Source: Porphyromonadaceae bacterium
GTDB taxonomy: Bacteria; Bacteroidota; Bacteroidia; Bacteroidales; Dysgonomonadaceae
DNA: 40,567 nucleotides
Reading direction: 5' to 3'
Assembly (NCBI GenBank): GCA_021372865.1
Contig: JAJFTO010000006.1
Span: forward strand, 1 to 40,567
Each line of letters begins with the position of its first letter. The first letter of the stretch is position 1. Positions 31,494 to 40,428 of this stretch are shown here, one piece after another. The notes beneath the pieces are model-generated. The model was not told the DNA's origin and made no database searches. It worked only from the letters and a program-made list of their open reading frames with translations. A program made the position numbers and the translations under genes.

Positions 31494-33650
31494 TTAGTCC
31501 TCTTTTTCCTGTTCTTCGTAAGCCTTGAGTAGTTTATCCTGCACGTCGGAAGGTACCAGTTCATAGTTGGAAAACTTCATGGTGAAGGAAGCCCTGCCTC
31601 CGGTCACTGAACTCAGTGAGGTGGAGTAGCTGCCCATCTCTTTCAGGGGCACCTTTGCTTTCAACTTCTCAAATCCTTTTTCGCTTTCCATGCCCATGAT
31701 GATGGCACGGCGTCCTTGCAGGTCGCTCATCACATCACCCATATAATCTCCCGGTACAGAGACGGTGACGTCATAAACCGGTTCCAGAATTTTTGGCCCT
31801 GCGTTTTTGAAGGCAGTACTGAATGCATTACGCCCGGCAAGCATAAAAGAGACTTCGTTGGAATCCACCGGGTGCATTTTGCCGTCGTAGACAATCACAC
31901 GTACGTCGCGGGCATAAGATCCGGTAAGCGGTCCCTGTTCCATGCGTGCCATGATTCCTTTCAATATGGCCGGAAGAAAACGGGCGTCAATGGCTCCACC
32001 CACGATGCTGTTGACAAACACCAGCTTGCCACCCCAGTCGAGGTCAATCACCTGCGTGTCGCGATTCTGAATCTTAAATTCCTGTCCGTTGAAGCGGTAT
32101 ATTTCCTGAACAGCCATACCCTCGGTGTATGGTTCCACGATGAGATGTACTTCTCCGAACTGCCCGGCACCACCCGATTGCTTCTTGTGCCGGTAGTCGG
32201 CACGTGCCGCTTTGGTGATGGTTTCCCGATAGGGTATCTTCGGTTCCATGAATTCGATCTCAATCTTGTCGTTATTCTCCAGGCGCCACTTCAGTGTCCT
32301 CAGGTGAAACTCACCCTGTCCGGAGACGATGGTTTGCTTCAGCTCTTTCGAAACCTCCACGATCCAGGTAGGATCTTCCTCTTTCATTCGGGTGAGTGCT
32401 TCGCTCATCTTTTCGGAGTTGGATTCGTTTACCGCTTTGATGGCTCTGCGATAGCGGGGCTCGGGATATTTGATAAAGTTAAACAGATGTTCGGATCCTT
32501 TGGCATTCAGCGTATTGCCGGTACGTACGTCTTTAAGTTTTACTGCTGCGCCTATGCTTCCTGCTTGTAGCTCTTCCGCCTTGTTGCGGATCTGTCCGGC
32601 CACGGTATAGATTTGTGCCAGACGTTCCTTGGAACCACGGTTGATGTTGGCGAGATCGTCCCCTTCCTTCACGGATCCTGACATTACCTTGAAGTAGGAA
32701 ACCTCCCCGATGTGTGGTTCTACAGTGGTTTTGAAGAAGAAGAGACTTGTGGGTGCTGTGGCATCGGCATTTACTTCTTTGCCCTCACTGTCGACCGGTG
32801 CAGCCATATCGGCGGGAGAGGGAGCCACCATGCTCAGGAAGTTCATGATGCGATGCACTGCCATATTCTTCTCTGCGGAGGCACAGAAGAGCGGAAATAA
32901 CGTGTGGTTTATCATTCCTTTTTGAATGCCTTCGCGCATCTCTTCTTCGGTGAGGGTACCCTGATCGAAATATTTCTCCATTAACCCTTCGTCATTCTCT
33001 GCTGCCGCTTCAAGTAGTGCCTGATAGTATTCACCGGCACGGCCCTTCTCGCTTTCCGGAATATCAAGTACATCGGGGGCCGTACTCCCCGGTTTCCACT
33101 CATAAAACTTTTGTTTCAACACATCCACAACTCCATTGAATGCGGCGCCGTTGCCAACAGGATATTGAACCTGCACCACTTTGCTGCCGTACAATTCTTT
33201 CAAGCTGGCAAGTGTATTTTCATAATCTGCTTTTTCATGGTCCATACGGTTTATCAGCAAAACAAGCGGTTTCTTCATTTCGTCCACGTAACGGAACTGG
33301 TTGATGGTACCCACGCCCACACCGTTTGCTGCATCAATGAGCATCAGTGCCATGTCGGTGACGTTAAGTGCCGAGACCACGCCGCCCACAAAATCATCCG
33401 ACCCGGGACAATCGATAAAATTCATCATTTTCTCTTTCCACTCATATGAAAAAAGAGTGGAAAAAACAGAATAGCCATACTCTTTTTCCACGGGAAAATA
33501 GTCGCTCACGGTGTTCTTCCCATCGATGGTACCACGTCGTTTTATAAGACCACACTCGTAAAGCATAGCTTCAGCGAGGGTGGTCTTACCTGATCCCGCA
33601 TTGCCAATAACAGCAATGTTTTTAATTTCATTTGTTTTGTAAACTTTCAT
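31494..33650 (-). CDS. fusA2: EF-G2, elongation factor G paralogue with altered GTPase centre
   Basis: This 718-aa paralogue of the ribosomal translocase EF-G has all domains: G domain about 8-285, domain II about 305-390, III about 400-475, IV about 478-600 ('HKKQSGGAGQFGEVHLIVEP'), V about 602-695. The P loop GNAGSGKTT (16-24) is intact. Switch II, normally DTPGHVDF, reads DCPGSDDF: the catalytic His is S84 (codon TCG at 33401-33399). Switch I 'RGIT' is Y-G-Y-S, so Ser61 replaces the Mg-binding Thr, and NKxD is N134-R-M-D. GTP may bind, but hydrolysis should be very weak. In Bacteroides thetaiotaomicron an EF-G2 of this kind is reported to lack GTPase activity, to be induced on carbon starvation under the regulator Cur, and to be needed for gut colonisation. 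The general fusA is not in the window. Confidence 0.92.
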   Translation of the reverse strand: MKVYKTNEIKNIAVIGNAGSGKTTLAEAMLYECGLIKRRGTIDGKNTVSDYFPVEKEYGYSVFSTLFSYEWKEKMMNFIDCPGSDDFVGGVVSALNVTDMALMLIDAANGVGVGTINQFRYVDEMKKPLVLLINRMDHEKADYENTLASLKELYGSKVVQVQYPVGNGAAFNGVVDVLKQKFYEWKPGSTAPDVLDIPESEKGRAGEYYQALLEAAAENDEGLMEKYFDQGTLTEEEMREGIQKGMINHTLFPLFCASAEKNMAVHRIMNFLSMVAPSPADMAAPVDSEGKEVNADATAPTSLFFFKTTVEPHIGEVSYFKVMSGSVKEGDDLANINRGSKERLAQIYTVAGQIRNKAEELQAGSIGAAVKLKDVRTGNTLNAKGSEHLFNFIKYPEPRYRRAIKAVNESNSEKMSEALTRMKEEDPTWIVEVSKELKQTIVSGQGEFHLRTLKWRLENNDKIEIEFMEPKIPYRETITKAARADYRHKKQSGGAGQFGEVHLIVEPYTEGMAVQEIYRFNGQEFKIQNRDTQVIDLDWGGKLVFVNSIVGGAIDARFLPAILKGIMARMEQGPLTGSYARDVRVIVYDGKMHPVDSNEVSFMLAGRNAFSTAFKNAGPKILEPVYDVTVSVPGDYMGDVMSDLQGRRAIIMGMESEKGFEKLKAKVPLKEMGSYSTSLSSVTGGRASFTMKFSNYELVPSDVQDKLLKAYEEQEKED

Positions 33651-33755
33651 GATTAGAAAATATTTAAAAAAAATTAATATGCCACGTTGATCAGCATCAC
33701 GTTGAGAAAACGTTGGGTATTGATCAGTTGATGCTATCCGTAAGAGACAATAAAA

Positions 33756-33789
33756 ATGACTTTGCGTCGGTGAAGACCCACAAAGTCAT
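33756..33789. repeat. Perfect 9-bp inverted repeat upstream of EF-G2
   Basis: ATGACTTTG and CAAAGTCAT are separated by 16 nt that can add a GTC/GAC stem of 3 bp. Both arms contain TGACTTTG, a one-mismatch -7 box, one pointing to each divergent gene. On the minus strand the structure is followed by ATTTTTATT, so it could also act as an attenuator in the EF-G2 leader. Confidence 0.6.
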
Positions 33790-33812
33790 CATGTCTTAAT
33801 AGCGCGTGCAAT
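33781..33812 (-). promoter_or_regulatory. Candidate promoter of EF-G2
   Basis: Read on the minus strand, ATTG (33812-33809) is followed after 20 bp by TGACTTTG (33788-33781). Each box has one mismatch to TTTG and TAnnTTTG, with correct spacing. The start would be near 33775, giving a leader of about 125 nt before the ATG at 33650. A weak -33 and an imperfect -7 are what one expects for a promoter that needs an activator. Confidence 0.35.
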
Positions 33813-34003
33813 TTATAAAAATCGAATGAGAAAGAAAAATGTTACATTTATGTTATACAACATATATTGACGACCGGATGTTTGAAAGTGTTAATTTGTT
33901 AAACATTCCGGGCTTTCAGATGTTCATTTATAGGATAAGAAAACAACCTCAACCGGAGCCAGACTGATAAGCAGCACAACAACAACCACATATCGGGAAA
34001 GAG

Positions 34004-36709
34004 ATGAACCAAAAATCAGACCGGCATTATAGCCAAACCATCGAAGTTATTTTACAGCAAGCGGGTGTCGAACTTCACTCGGGTCTTTCCAGTGAGACCG
34101 CGAAGGTCCGTCTTGCAGAGAACGGACCCAACCGACTTGAATCGACGAAAATAAAATCACCCTATATCATCTTTTTAGAGCAGTTTAAAAGCAGCATGGT
34201 GTTGATCCTGATGGTCGCAGCCATCATCTCGGCTGTGATTGGTGTGATGGAAGGTGAGGGGCTGGTGGAAACCTTCGTGATACTGGCCATTCTGGTGATA
34301 AATGCCATCATCGGTACCGTGCAGGAGCTGAAGGCGCAATCGTCGCTTGAAGCACTCAACAAGATGAGTTCACCCCATTCGAAGGTGCTGCGTGAAGGGC
34401 AGGTGGAAGAAGTGGTTTCCACCGATATTGTCCCCGGCGATATTGTGGTACTCGACACGGGCGATATCATTCCGGCCGACCTGCGTTTGATTGAGACGGC
34501 AAACCTGAAAATCCAGGAATCAGCTCTTACCGGTGAATCGGTGCCGGTAGATAAGAATAGCGAGACACTAGAAAACATGGAAATTCCATTGGGAGATCGA
34601 AGCAACATGGCCTTTTCCACCAGCACGGTCACCTATGGACGGGGTAAAGGGGTGGTTATCGCCACCGGTATGCATACCGAAGTGGGTAAGATTGCCCATA
34701 TGCTGCAAAATACGCAGGCTACGGAGACTCCCATGGGCAAACGGCTTGAGCAGTTGGGAAAAGTGTTGGGGTACGTGGCACTGGGTATTTGCGCCTTTAT
34801 TTTCCTTGTGGGATTGTTTTACGGGAACGACTGGCTAGAAGTGCTGATGATGGCGGTGAGCCTGGCTGTGGCAGCCATCCCGGAAGGTTTACAGATTGTA
34901 TCGACCATCGTGCTGGCCATTGGTGTGCAGCGTTTGGTGAAGTTGAATGCCATTGTGCGTACCCTCCCATCGGTGGAGACACTGGGAAGCACCACTGTAA
35001 TCTGTTCCGACAAGACCGGAACACTTACTCAGAACAGGATGACCGTGGTAGAAGGATGGAGTGGTGGCAACCGGATCGATTTTCGGAATGCTCCTCCTGT
35101 AGAGGAGCTTGATAGTGATGAGAACCTGCTGTTGCAGACAGCCCTTTTGTGTACGGATGCCCATTTGAAGATGCTACCGGACGGCAAGCATGAGACGACC
35201 GGTGATCCCACAGAAACAGCCATTGTGGATGTGGCACTCGGGCTGAAGAAAAATAAACTCATGCTGGAGCAGCAGTTTCCCCGGGTGGGGGAGGTACCTT
35301 TCGATTCAGACAGGAAAAGAATGGCTACTATCAACAGGATGGGCAAAGGAGATTTTAGTATCCATGTGAAAGGCGGTCTCGACGAGGTACTGGAGGTCAC
35401 CACAAAAATATTCATACACGGAGTGATACGTCCAATTACCGATGAAGACCGGGAAACCATCCGGAAAGAGAATCTCAGGATGGCACAATCGGCCCTGCGG
35501 GTGTTGGCAGTGGCTTACCGGGATATCGATAGCCTGCCTGGGGAGGTGACTGCCTCAACGGTTGAAAAAGAACTGGTTTTTGTGGGTTTACTTGGAATGA
35601 TCGACCCTGCCCGGCCCGAGGTGGTGGAGGCGGTAAGGAAATGCCGCACGGCCGGTATTCGGCCGGTGATGATTACTGGCGATCACAAGGTAACGGCTGT
35701 GGCCATCGCGTCGGAGATTGGTATTTACAGGGATGAAGATAAGGCTATCACCGGCACTGACCTTCAAGAAATATCGCAGGATATGCTCGACCGTACGGTG
35801 CAGGATTATTCGGTTTATGCCAGGGTGGCCCCCGAACACAAGGTGCGTATTGTGCAGGCGTGGCAGTCGCAAGGTGACATCGTAGCCATGACCGGCGATG
35901 GTGTGAATGACGCACCGGCACTCAAACAGGCCGATATCGGTGTATCGATGGGTATCGTGGGAACGGAAGTGGCGAAAGGTGCTTCCGATGTGATCCTCAC
36001 CGATGACAACTTCGCCACCATTGTGGGTGCCGTGGAAGAAGGACGACGTATTTACGACAATATCCTGAAAGCCATCCAGTTTTTGTTGTCAGCAAATGTG
36101 GGCGAGGTCCTGCTGATTTTCATTGCCTCCCTCTTTAATATGGGTAATCCACTCTCCCCCATACTCATTTTGTGGATCAACCTGGTGACCGACAGCCTGC
36201 CTGCACTGGCGTTGAGCATGGATCCGGCAGAAAAGGATATCATGACCCGCAAGCCGAGGAATCCCAAAAAAGGTTTTTTTACAAAGGGAATGAACTGGCG
36301 GATCTTTTACCAGGGAACGACCATCGGACTGATTTCACTGGCAGCATATGTCATTGGACGCAATGACGGTATTCGGGCGGGACTTGAAAATCCCGGCGCA
36401 CTCGGACAGACCATGGCCTTTGCCGTACTGGGATTGTCGCAACTGCTGCATGTGCGCAACCTTCATTCAAACAAACTTTCTTCTTTCCGTACCAGTCTCC
36501 TGGCCAACAAGTCGCTGCTGGGAGCTATCTTTCTCTCTACCTTGTTGTTGTTACTCGTTTTGCTTATTCCAGGTGTGATGCGTATATTTGGAGTGATAGA
36601 AATGGACAGTGCACATTGGCTATATGTGATCGGATTGTCATTGCTCCCCATCGTGGTGGTGGAACTGATGAAATTATTCAGAATCAATCATTCGAGAGAC
36701 GAATATTAA
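34004..36709 (+). CDS. P2A-type cation-transporting ATPase (probable Ca2+ exporter)
   Basis: This 901-aa inner-membrane pump has an N-terminal cation-ATPase domain (about 8-75). The actuator domain carries LTGES (175-179). The phosphorylation site is D336 in DKTGTLT, with the nucleotide-binding domain after it and 'GDGVNDAPALKQADIGVSMG' as the hinge motif. About ten membrane helices are present. M4 has 'AAIPEGL' (292-296), which includes the Glu equivalent to SERCA E309. M6 has 'NLVTDSLPALALSMD', resembling the SERCA NLVTD calcium-site motif. These support Ca2+ over Na+/K+ or heavy metals, though Mn2+ cannot be excluded. Its length is normal. It is transcribed divergently from EF-G2 and is followed by 205 bp before the decarboxylase operon. 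Confidence 0.92.
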   Translation: MNQKSDRHYSQTIEVILQQAGVELHSGLSSETAKVRLAENGPNRLESTKIKSPYIIFLEQFKSSMVLILMVAAIISAVIGVMEGEGLVETFVILAILVINAIIGTVQELKAQSSLEALNKMSSPHSKVLREGQVEEVVSTDIVPGDIVVLDTGDIIPADLRLIETANLKIQESALTGESVPVDKNSETLENMEIPLGDRSNMAFSTSTVTYGRGKGVVIATGMHTEVGKIAHMLQNTQATETPMGKRLEQLGKVLGYVALGICAFIFLVGLFYGNDWLEVLMMAVSLAVAAIPEGLQIVSTIVLAIGVQRLVKLNAIVRTLPSVETLGSTTVICSDKTGTLTQNRMTVVEGWSGGNRIDFRNAPPVEELDSDENLLLQTALLCTDAHLKMLPDGKHETTGDPTETAIVDVALGLKKNKLMLEQQFPRVGEVPFDSDRKRMATINRMGKGDFSIHVKGGLDEVLEVTTKIFIHGVIRPITDEDRETIRKENLRMAQSALRVLAVAYRDIDSLPGEVTASTVEKELVFVGLLGMIDPARPEVVEAVRKCRTAGIRPVMITGDHKVTAVAIASEIGIYRDEDKAITGTDLQEISQDMLDRTVQDYSVYARVAPEHKVRIVQAWQSQGDIVAMTGDGVNDAPALKQADIGVSMGIVGTEVAKGASDVILTDDNFATIVGAVEEGRRIYDNILKAIQFLLSANVGEVLLIFIASLFNMGNPLSPILILWINLVTDSLPALALSMDPAEKDIMTRKPRNPKKGFFTKGMNWRIFYQGTTIGLISLAAYVIGRNDGIRAGLENPGALGQTMAFAVLGLSQLLHVRNLHSNKLSSFRTSLLANKSLLGAIFLSTLLLLLVLLIPGVMRIFGVIEMDSAHWLYVIGLSLLPIVVVELMKLFRINHSRDEY

Positions 36710-36809
36710 GATAGAAAACAGCGCTATTTATGATGCACGATAAAGAAGATTAAATAATCTTAAATTGCACATTTAGTTAGTTTCCGTGCATAAAATAGAA
36801 TAATTTTTG

Positions 36810-36817
36810 TATTTTTG
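36810..36817 (+). promoter_or_regulatory. -7 element of the decarboxylase operon promoter
   Basis: TATTTTTG matches TAnnTTTG exactly and lies 98 bp before the gamma subunit start codon. A clear TTTG box at 19-21 bp upstream is missing. The intergenic region of 205 bp is otherwise featureless. Confidence 0.5.
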
Positions 36818-36914
36818 GCAATCAAAAATTGCATTCTCGTGTTAATTCCGTCCATTTTAACTCAGTCGGGTTATCGGGTTATCCTTGTGCGATAGTAAAT
36901 TATAACAAATACAT

Positions 36915-37169
36915 ATGGAAAATTTAAGTGAGGCATTGGGCCTTTTGGTCATTGGTATGATCATGGTGATCATTGTACTTTGGCTTGTGGTGGGACTCGG
37001 CAATCTGGTCATCAATCTCACCAACCGGTTTATAAAAGATGAAAAAAATAAAGGAGATGCCAGCGGTCCAGAAAAACAAATTCATTCAAAACAAATGGCT
37101 GCGATTGTTGCTGCTGTGGACATCATAACCCACGGACGCGGGAAGGTGGATTCGGTTCAGAAGAGATAA
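36915..37169 (+). CDS. oadG: Decarboxylase sodium pump, gamma subunit (OadG family)
   Basis: This 84-aa protein has a single N-terminal membrane helix (about 8-33, 'LGLLVIGMIMVIIVLWLVVG') and a charged cytoplasmic tail. It is the assembly and anchor subunit of sodium-translocating decarboxylases. The conserved pattern 'G...VF..L..L...i' of OadG is recognisable only loosely ('GNLVINLTNRF'), and the assignment rests on size, topology and position in front of the alpha and beta genes. It ends 13 bp before the alpha subunit. Confidence 0.85.
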   Translation: MENLSEALGLLVIGMIMVIIVLWLVVGLGNLVINLTNRFIKDEKNKGDASGPEKQIHSKQMAAIVAAVDIITHGRGKVDSVQKR

Positions 37170-37182
37170 ATCTAAAACATAT

Positions 37183-39102
37183 ATGGGAAAAGAGATAAAA
37201 TTCAGTCTTTTATACAGAGACATGTGGCAGTCATCGGGGAAATATGTACCCACGGTGGAACAGCTTAAAGAGGTAGCGCCCGCGATTATTGAAATGGGAT
37301 GCTTTGCGCGCGTGGAGACCAACGGAGGCGGGTTTGAGCAGATCAACCTGTTGTTTGGCGAGAACCCCAACAAGGCCGTCCGTGAATGGACAAAGCCATT
37401 TCATGAGGCGGGCATTCAGACACATATGCTGGAGCGCGGGTTGAACGGTATCAGGATGACACCGGTACCCGAGGATGTGCGCCGGCTGATGTTTCAGGTA
37501 AAGAAGAAACAGGGTACTGACATTGCTCGTTCATTCGACGGGCTCAACGACCCACGCAACCTGGAAAGTTCAATCAGGTTGGCCAGAGAGGCCGGGATGA
37601 TCTCCCAGGCAGCACTAAGTCTCACCGTCTCTCCCGTGCATACCGTGGAGTACTACACTACGCTGGCTGACACGCTCATTGAAATGGGCGCCGACGAGAT
37701 TTGTGTAAAAGATATGGCGGGAGTGGGCCGCCCGGCAAGCATTGGTAAGATTATCAGGAACATCAAGGACCGTCACCCGCAGATTCCCGTGCAGTATCAT
37801 GGTCATGCTGGTCCCGGTTTCCAAATGGCTTCCATCCTGGAGGCTGCCTATGCCGGAGTGGATTATATTGATGTGGGCATGGAACCCCTTTCGTGGGGTA
37901 CAGGGCATGCCGACTTGCTGGCAGTGCAGGCAATGCTGAAGGATGCTGGTTTCATTGTGCCCGACATCAACATGAAAGCTTACATGAAAGTGCGTTCCCT
38001 TACGCAGAAATATATGGATGATTTCCTGGGTTACTATATCGATCCCAAAAACAGGATGATGAACTCGTTACTGATCGGGCCGGGACTGCCAGGCGGCATG
38101 ATGGGCAGTCTGATGGCCGACCTGGAGAGTAACCTTTCTTCCCTGAACAAGTGGAAGGTGAAAAACGGACAGCCTGAGCTTACCCAGGACGACTTGCTAA
38201 TCAAGCTTTTTGAAGAGGTTACCTATGTTTGGCCCAAGGTGGGATACCCCCCACTGGTGACGCCATACAGCCAGTATGTGAAAAACCTTGCATTGATGAA
38301 TGTACTGCAGCTTGAAAAAGGCAAAGAACGTTGGTCCATGATTGCCGACAACATCTGGGACATGATCCTCGGCAAGTCGGGCAAGCTTCCAGGTGAACCT
38401 TCTCAGGGAATTGTGGAACTGGCAAAGACGCAGGGACGCGAATTTTATGACGGCAACCCACAGGATCTTTATCCCGATCAGCTGGATACATTCCGCGACG
38501 AGATGAAAAAGAAGAACTGGGAAGTAGGACAGGATGAGGAAGAACTTTTTGAACTGGCCATGCATCCCGAACAATATCGTGCTTACAAGTCGGGTGATGC
38601 CAAAAGATCTTTTGAAGCCGACCTGGCCAAGCGAAAGGCCGAAAAGGCAGCTCAGAACACTTCGCCTGTTTCGGAATTAAGCAACGGTAACGGCAACGGT
38701 TCACAGCCCAAAAAGCTGGTGGTAACCATCGACAACCAGGAGTATGTGGTCAACATCTCTTATCCCGACGAAACAGACAATGGTGCATCGCAGACAACCC
38801 CTGTGACATCATCTTCGCAGACAGTTTCACAAAGTCCCGCGCCTGTAGCAACTTCGGCTTCTTCAGGCTCTCTTATAGAGGTGCTTTCACCGCTGGAGGG
38901 AAAGTTTTTTCTCACCAAAGATTCTTCCGAGACGCCGTTGAAAGTGGGGGATGTTGTAAAAAAAGATGATATCATTGGATACATTGAGTCGATGAAGACT
39001 TACAATGCCGTCGCAGCGGAAGAGGGTGGCAAGGTGACTGAGATCTGTTTTGCAAATGGCGACTCAGTAGATGAAGATGAAGTACTTATTAAAATGCAGT
39101 AA
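37183..39102 (+). CDS. oadA: Oxaloacetate decarboxylase-like alpha subunit, carboxyltransferase plus biotin carrier
   Basis: This 639-aa cytoplasmic subunit moves the carboxyl group of a 2-oxo or related acid onto biotin. The carboxyltransferase barrel (about 4-290) has the metal Asp in 'LYRDMWQSSG', 'VKDMAGVGRPA' with the carboxylated-lysine region, and the metal pair H-x-H in 'QYHGHAGPG'. A conserved alpha domain follows (about 300-465). A low-complexity Ser/Thr/Pro/Asn linker (about 490-560) leads to the biotinyl domain (about 565-639), with the biotin lysine K605 in 'IESMKTYNAV'. It departs from the standard alpha subunit: RDxHQS is RDMWQS, FETWGGATFD is 'VETNGGGFEQ', and AMKM is SMKT. 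The substrate could therefore be oxaloacetate or another carboxy-acid. Confidence 0.85.
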   Translation: MGKEIKFSLLYRDMWQSSGKYVPTVEQLKEVAPAIIEMGCFARVETNGGGFEQINLLFGENPNKAVREWTKPFHEAGIQTHMLERGLNGIRMTPVPEDVRRLMFQVKKKQGTDIARSFDGLNDPRNLESSIRLAREAGMISQAALSLTVSPVHTVEYYTTLADTLIEMGADEICVKDMAGVGRPASIGKIIRNIKDRHPQIPVQYHGHAGPGFQMASILEAAYAGVDYIDVGMEPLSWGTGHADLLAVQAMLKDAGFIVPDINMKAYMKVRSLTQKYMDDFLGYYIDPKNRMMNSLLIGPGLPGGMMGSLMADLESNLSSLNKWKVKNGQPELTQDDLLIKLFEEVTYVWPKVGYPPLVTPYSQYVKNLALMNVLQLEKGKERWSMIADNIWDMILGKSGKLPGEPSQGIVELAKTQGREFYDGNPQDLYPDQLDTFRDEMKKKNWEVGQDEEELFELAMHPEQYRAYKSGDAKRSFEADLAKRKAEKAAQNTSPVSELSNGNGNGSQPKKLVVTIDNQEYVVNISYPDETDNGASQTTPVTSSSQTVSQSPAPVATSASSGSLIEVLSPLEGKFFLTKDSSETPLKVGDVVKKDDIIGYIESMKTYNAVAAEEGGKVTEICFANGDSVDEDEVLIKMQ

Positions 39103-39105
39103 CCG

Positions 39106-40314
39106 ATGATTGAATTCTTTTCTACTTTGGGTGAGGTGACTGGCTTCAGTTTTGTTAACTGGGGTACTGTCCTGATGTGGACCATCTCTGGAATACTATT
39201 GTACATGGGTATTTTTAAACAATACGAACCCCTTTTGCTTGTACCCATAGGTTTTGGCGTGTTGTTGGCCAACCTCCCCGGCGCTGGACTGGCCGTGGTG
39301 GGAGGCGATATGGTGATCAACCCCGATGGAAGCCTGATGAATCTGCCGGAAATTGCAGCCAATTATGGTATCATTAATTTCCTTTATTATTCACTCATCA
39401 AGTCGGGCATTCTCCCGCCTGTCATCTTTATGGGGGTGGGGGCGTTGACCGATTTCGGTCCGATGCTGCGGAATCTGAAGCTTGCCTTCTTTGGCGGTGC
39501 CGCACAGATTGGTATTTTTACGGTGGTCATCCTGGCTGTACTGATGGGCTATTCGATGCCTGAAGCAGCCTCCATGGGGATCATTGGTGGTGCCGACGGC
39601 CCCACGGCCATCTACACCACCATCAAACTGGCGCCGCACATGCTGGGGCCCATTGCCATTGCGGCCTATTCCTACATGGCCATGGTGCCGGTGATCATAC
39701 CTGCTGTGGCAAAGCTGCTGATGACAAAGGAGGAGTTTGGTATTCACATGAAGAAGATGGACAAACTTTATCCGCCGAAGAATGAGATCAAACATCTGCG
39801 GGCGGTAAAGATCATTTTTCCCATAGTCCTTACGCTGGTTGTTTCCGTGCTGGTACCCTCTGCTGCACCGCTCATCGGGATGCTGATGCTGGGCAATCTC
39901 TTGAAAGAGATTGGCCCCAATACAGCCCGTCTGGCAGATGCCGCTGCCGGTCCCATCATGAATACCGCCACTGTCTTTCTGGGCGTGTGCGTGGGAGCGA
40001 CCATGCCTGCCGAGGTTTTTCTGCGGTGGGAGACTATCGGTATCCTCGTACTGGGTCTGTTTGCTTTTGCCATCTCTATTGCGGGAGGCATCCTGATTGT
40101 GAAGCTTTATAACAAGGGAGCGAAGAAGAAGATCAACCCGCTGGTCGGTGCCACCGGCCTGAGTGCGGTGCCCATGGCATCGCGTGTAGCCAATGATATG
40201 GCGCTGAAGTACGACAAGTCGAATCACATTCTTCAGTACTGCATGTCGAGCAACGTATCCGGTGTGATTGGTTCTGCTGTTGCTGCAGGTGTATTGATCG
40301 CGTTTTTAGGTTAA
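39106..40314 (+). CDS. oadB: Sodium ion-translocating decarboxylase, beta subunit
   Basis: This 402-aa integral membrane protein has about nine to eleven hydrophobic segments. It performs decarboxylation of carboxybiotin and exports Na+. Signature blocks are 'MGVGALTDFGPMLRN', 'GIIGGADGPTAIYTT' (its Asp corresponds to the essential D203 of the Klebsiella protein) and 'SSNVSGVIGSAVAAGV' at the C-terminus. The start is 4 bp after the alpha subunit stop. The extended N-terminal part and length are normal for the beta family (OadB/MmdB/GcdB), which do not separate cleanly by substrate. Confidence 0.95.
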   Translation: MIEFFSTLGEVTGFSFVNWGTVLMWTISGILLYMGIFKQYEPLLLVPIGFGVLLANLPGAGLAVVGGDMVINPDGSLMNLPEIAANYGIINFLYYSLIKSGILPPVIFMGVGALTDFGPMLRNLKLAFFGGAAQIGIFTVVILAVLMGYSMPEAASMGIIGGADGPTAIYTTIKLAPHMLGPIAIAAYSYMAMVPVIIPAVAKLLMTKEEFGIHMKKMDKLYPPKNEIKHLRAVKIIFPIVLTLVVSVLVPSAAPLIGMLMLGNLLKEIGPNTARLADAAAGPIMNTATVFLGVCVGATMPAEVFLRWETIGILVLGLFAFAISIAGGILIVKLYNKGAKKKINPLVGATGLSAVPMASRVANDMALKYDKSNHILQYCMSSNVSGVIGSAVAAGVLIAFLG

Positions 40315-40332
40315 GATATTTATATTGTAATT

Positions 40333-40345
40333 GAGACTGTCTCAA
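40333..40345. repeat. Palindrome GAGACTGTCTC after oadB, possible IS-end relic
   Basis: An 11-bp perfect palindrome is followed by AAAATAAAA, 20 bp after the oadB stop. Similar GAG-C-TG-CTC-AAAA ends occur at termini of some Bacteroidota insertion sequences, but nothing else of such an element is visible. It could equally be part of the oadB transcription end. A further inverted repeat CTGAGAA / TTCTCAG lies at about 40362-40392. Confidence 0.3.
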
Positions 40346-40428
40346 AATAAAATTTAACCTCCTGAGAAATGAATATTGGGATATGTTCTCAGATAGATAT
40401 CCGAATAAAAAGAGGGTGAAATCACATT

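Larger units (their letters stand above)
33651..34003. other. Divergent regulatory region between EF-G2 and the cation ATPase
   Basis: No gene is visible in these 353 bp. Notable elements are a perfect 9-bp inverted repeat ATGACTTTG (33756-33764) / CAAAGTCAT (33781-33789); the dyad ATGTT-ATAC-AACAT (33850-33863); a TTAA-TTTG-TTAA element with partial flanking symmetry (about 33890-33904); and overlapping GATCA/GATGC-type repeats around 33691-33746. The arrangement fits regulated, divergent transcription. No riboswitch was recognised. Confidence 0.5.

Noticed and set aside
31716..32570. 284-codon plus-strand frame
   Set aside because: It is antisense to the well-conserved EF-G2 gene and shows no family features.
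39391..40227. 278-codon minus-strand frame rich in His, Arg and Gln
   Set aside because: It is antisense to the membrane protein OadB; the composition is a mirror of hydrophobic codons.
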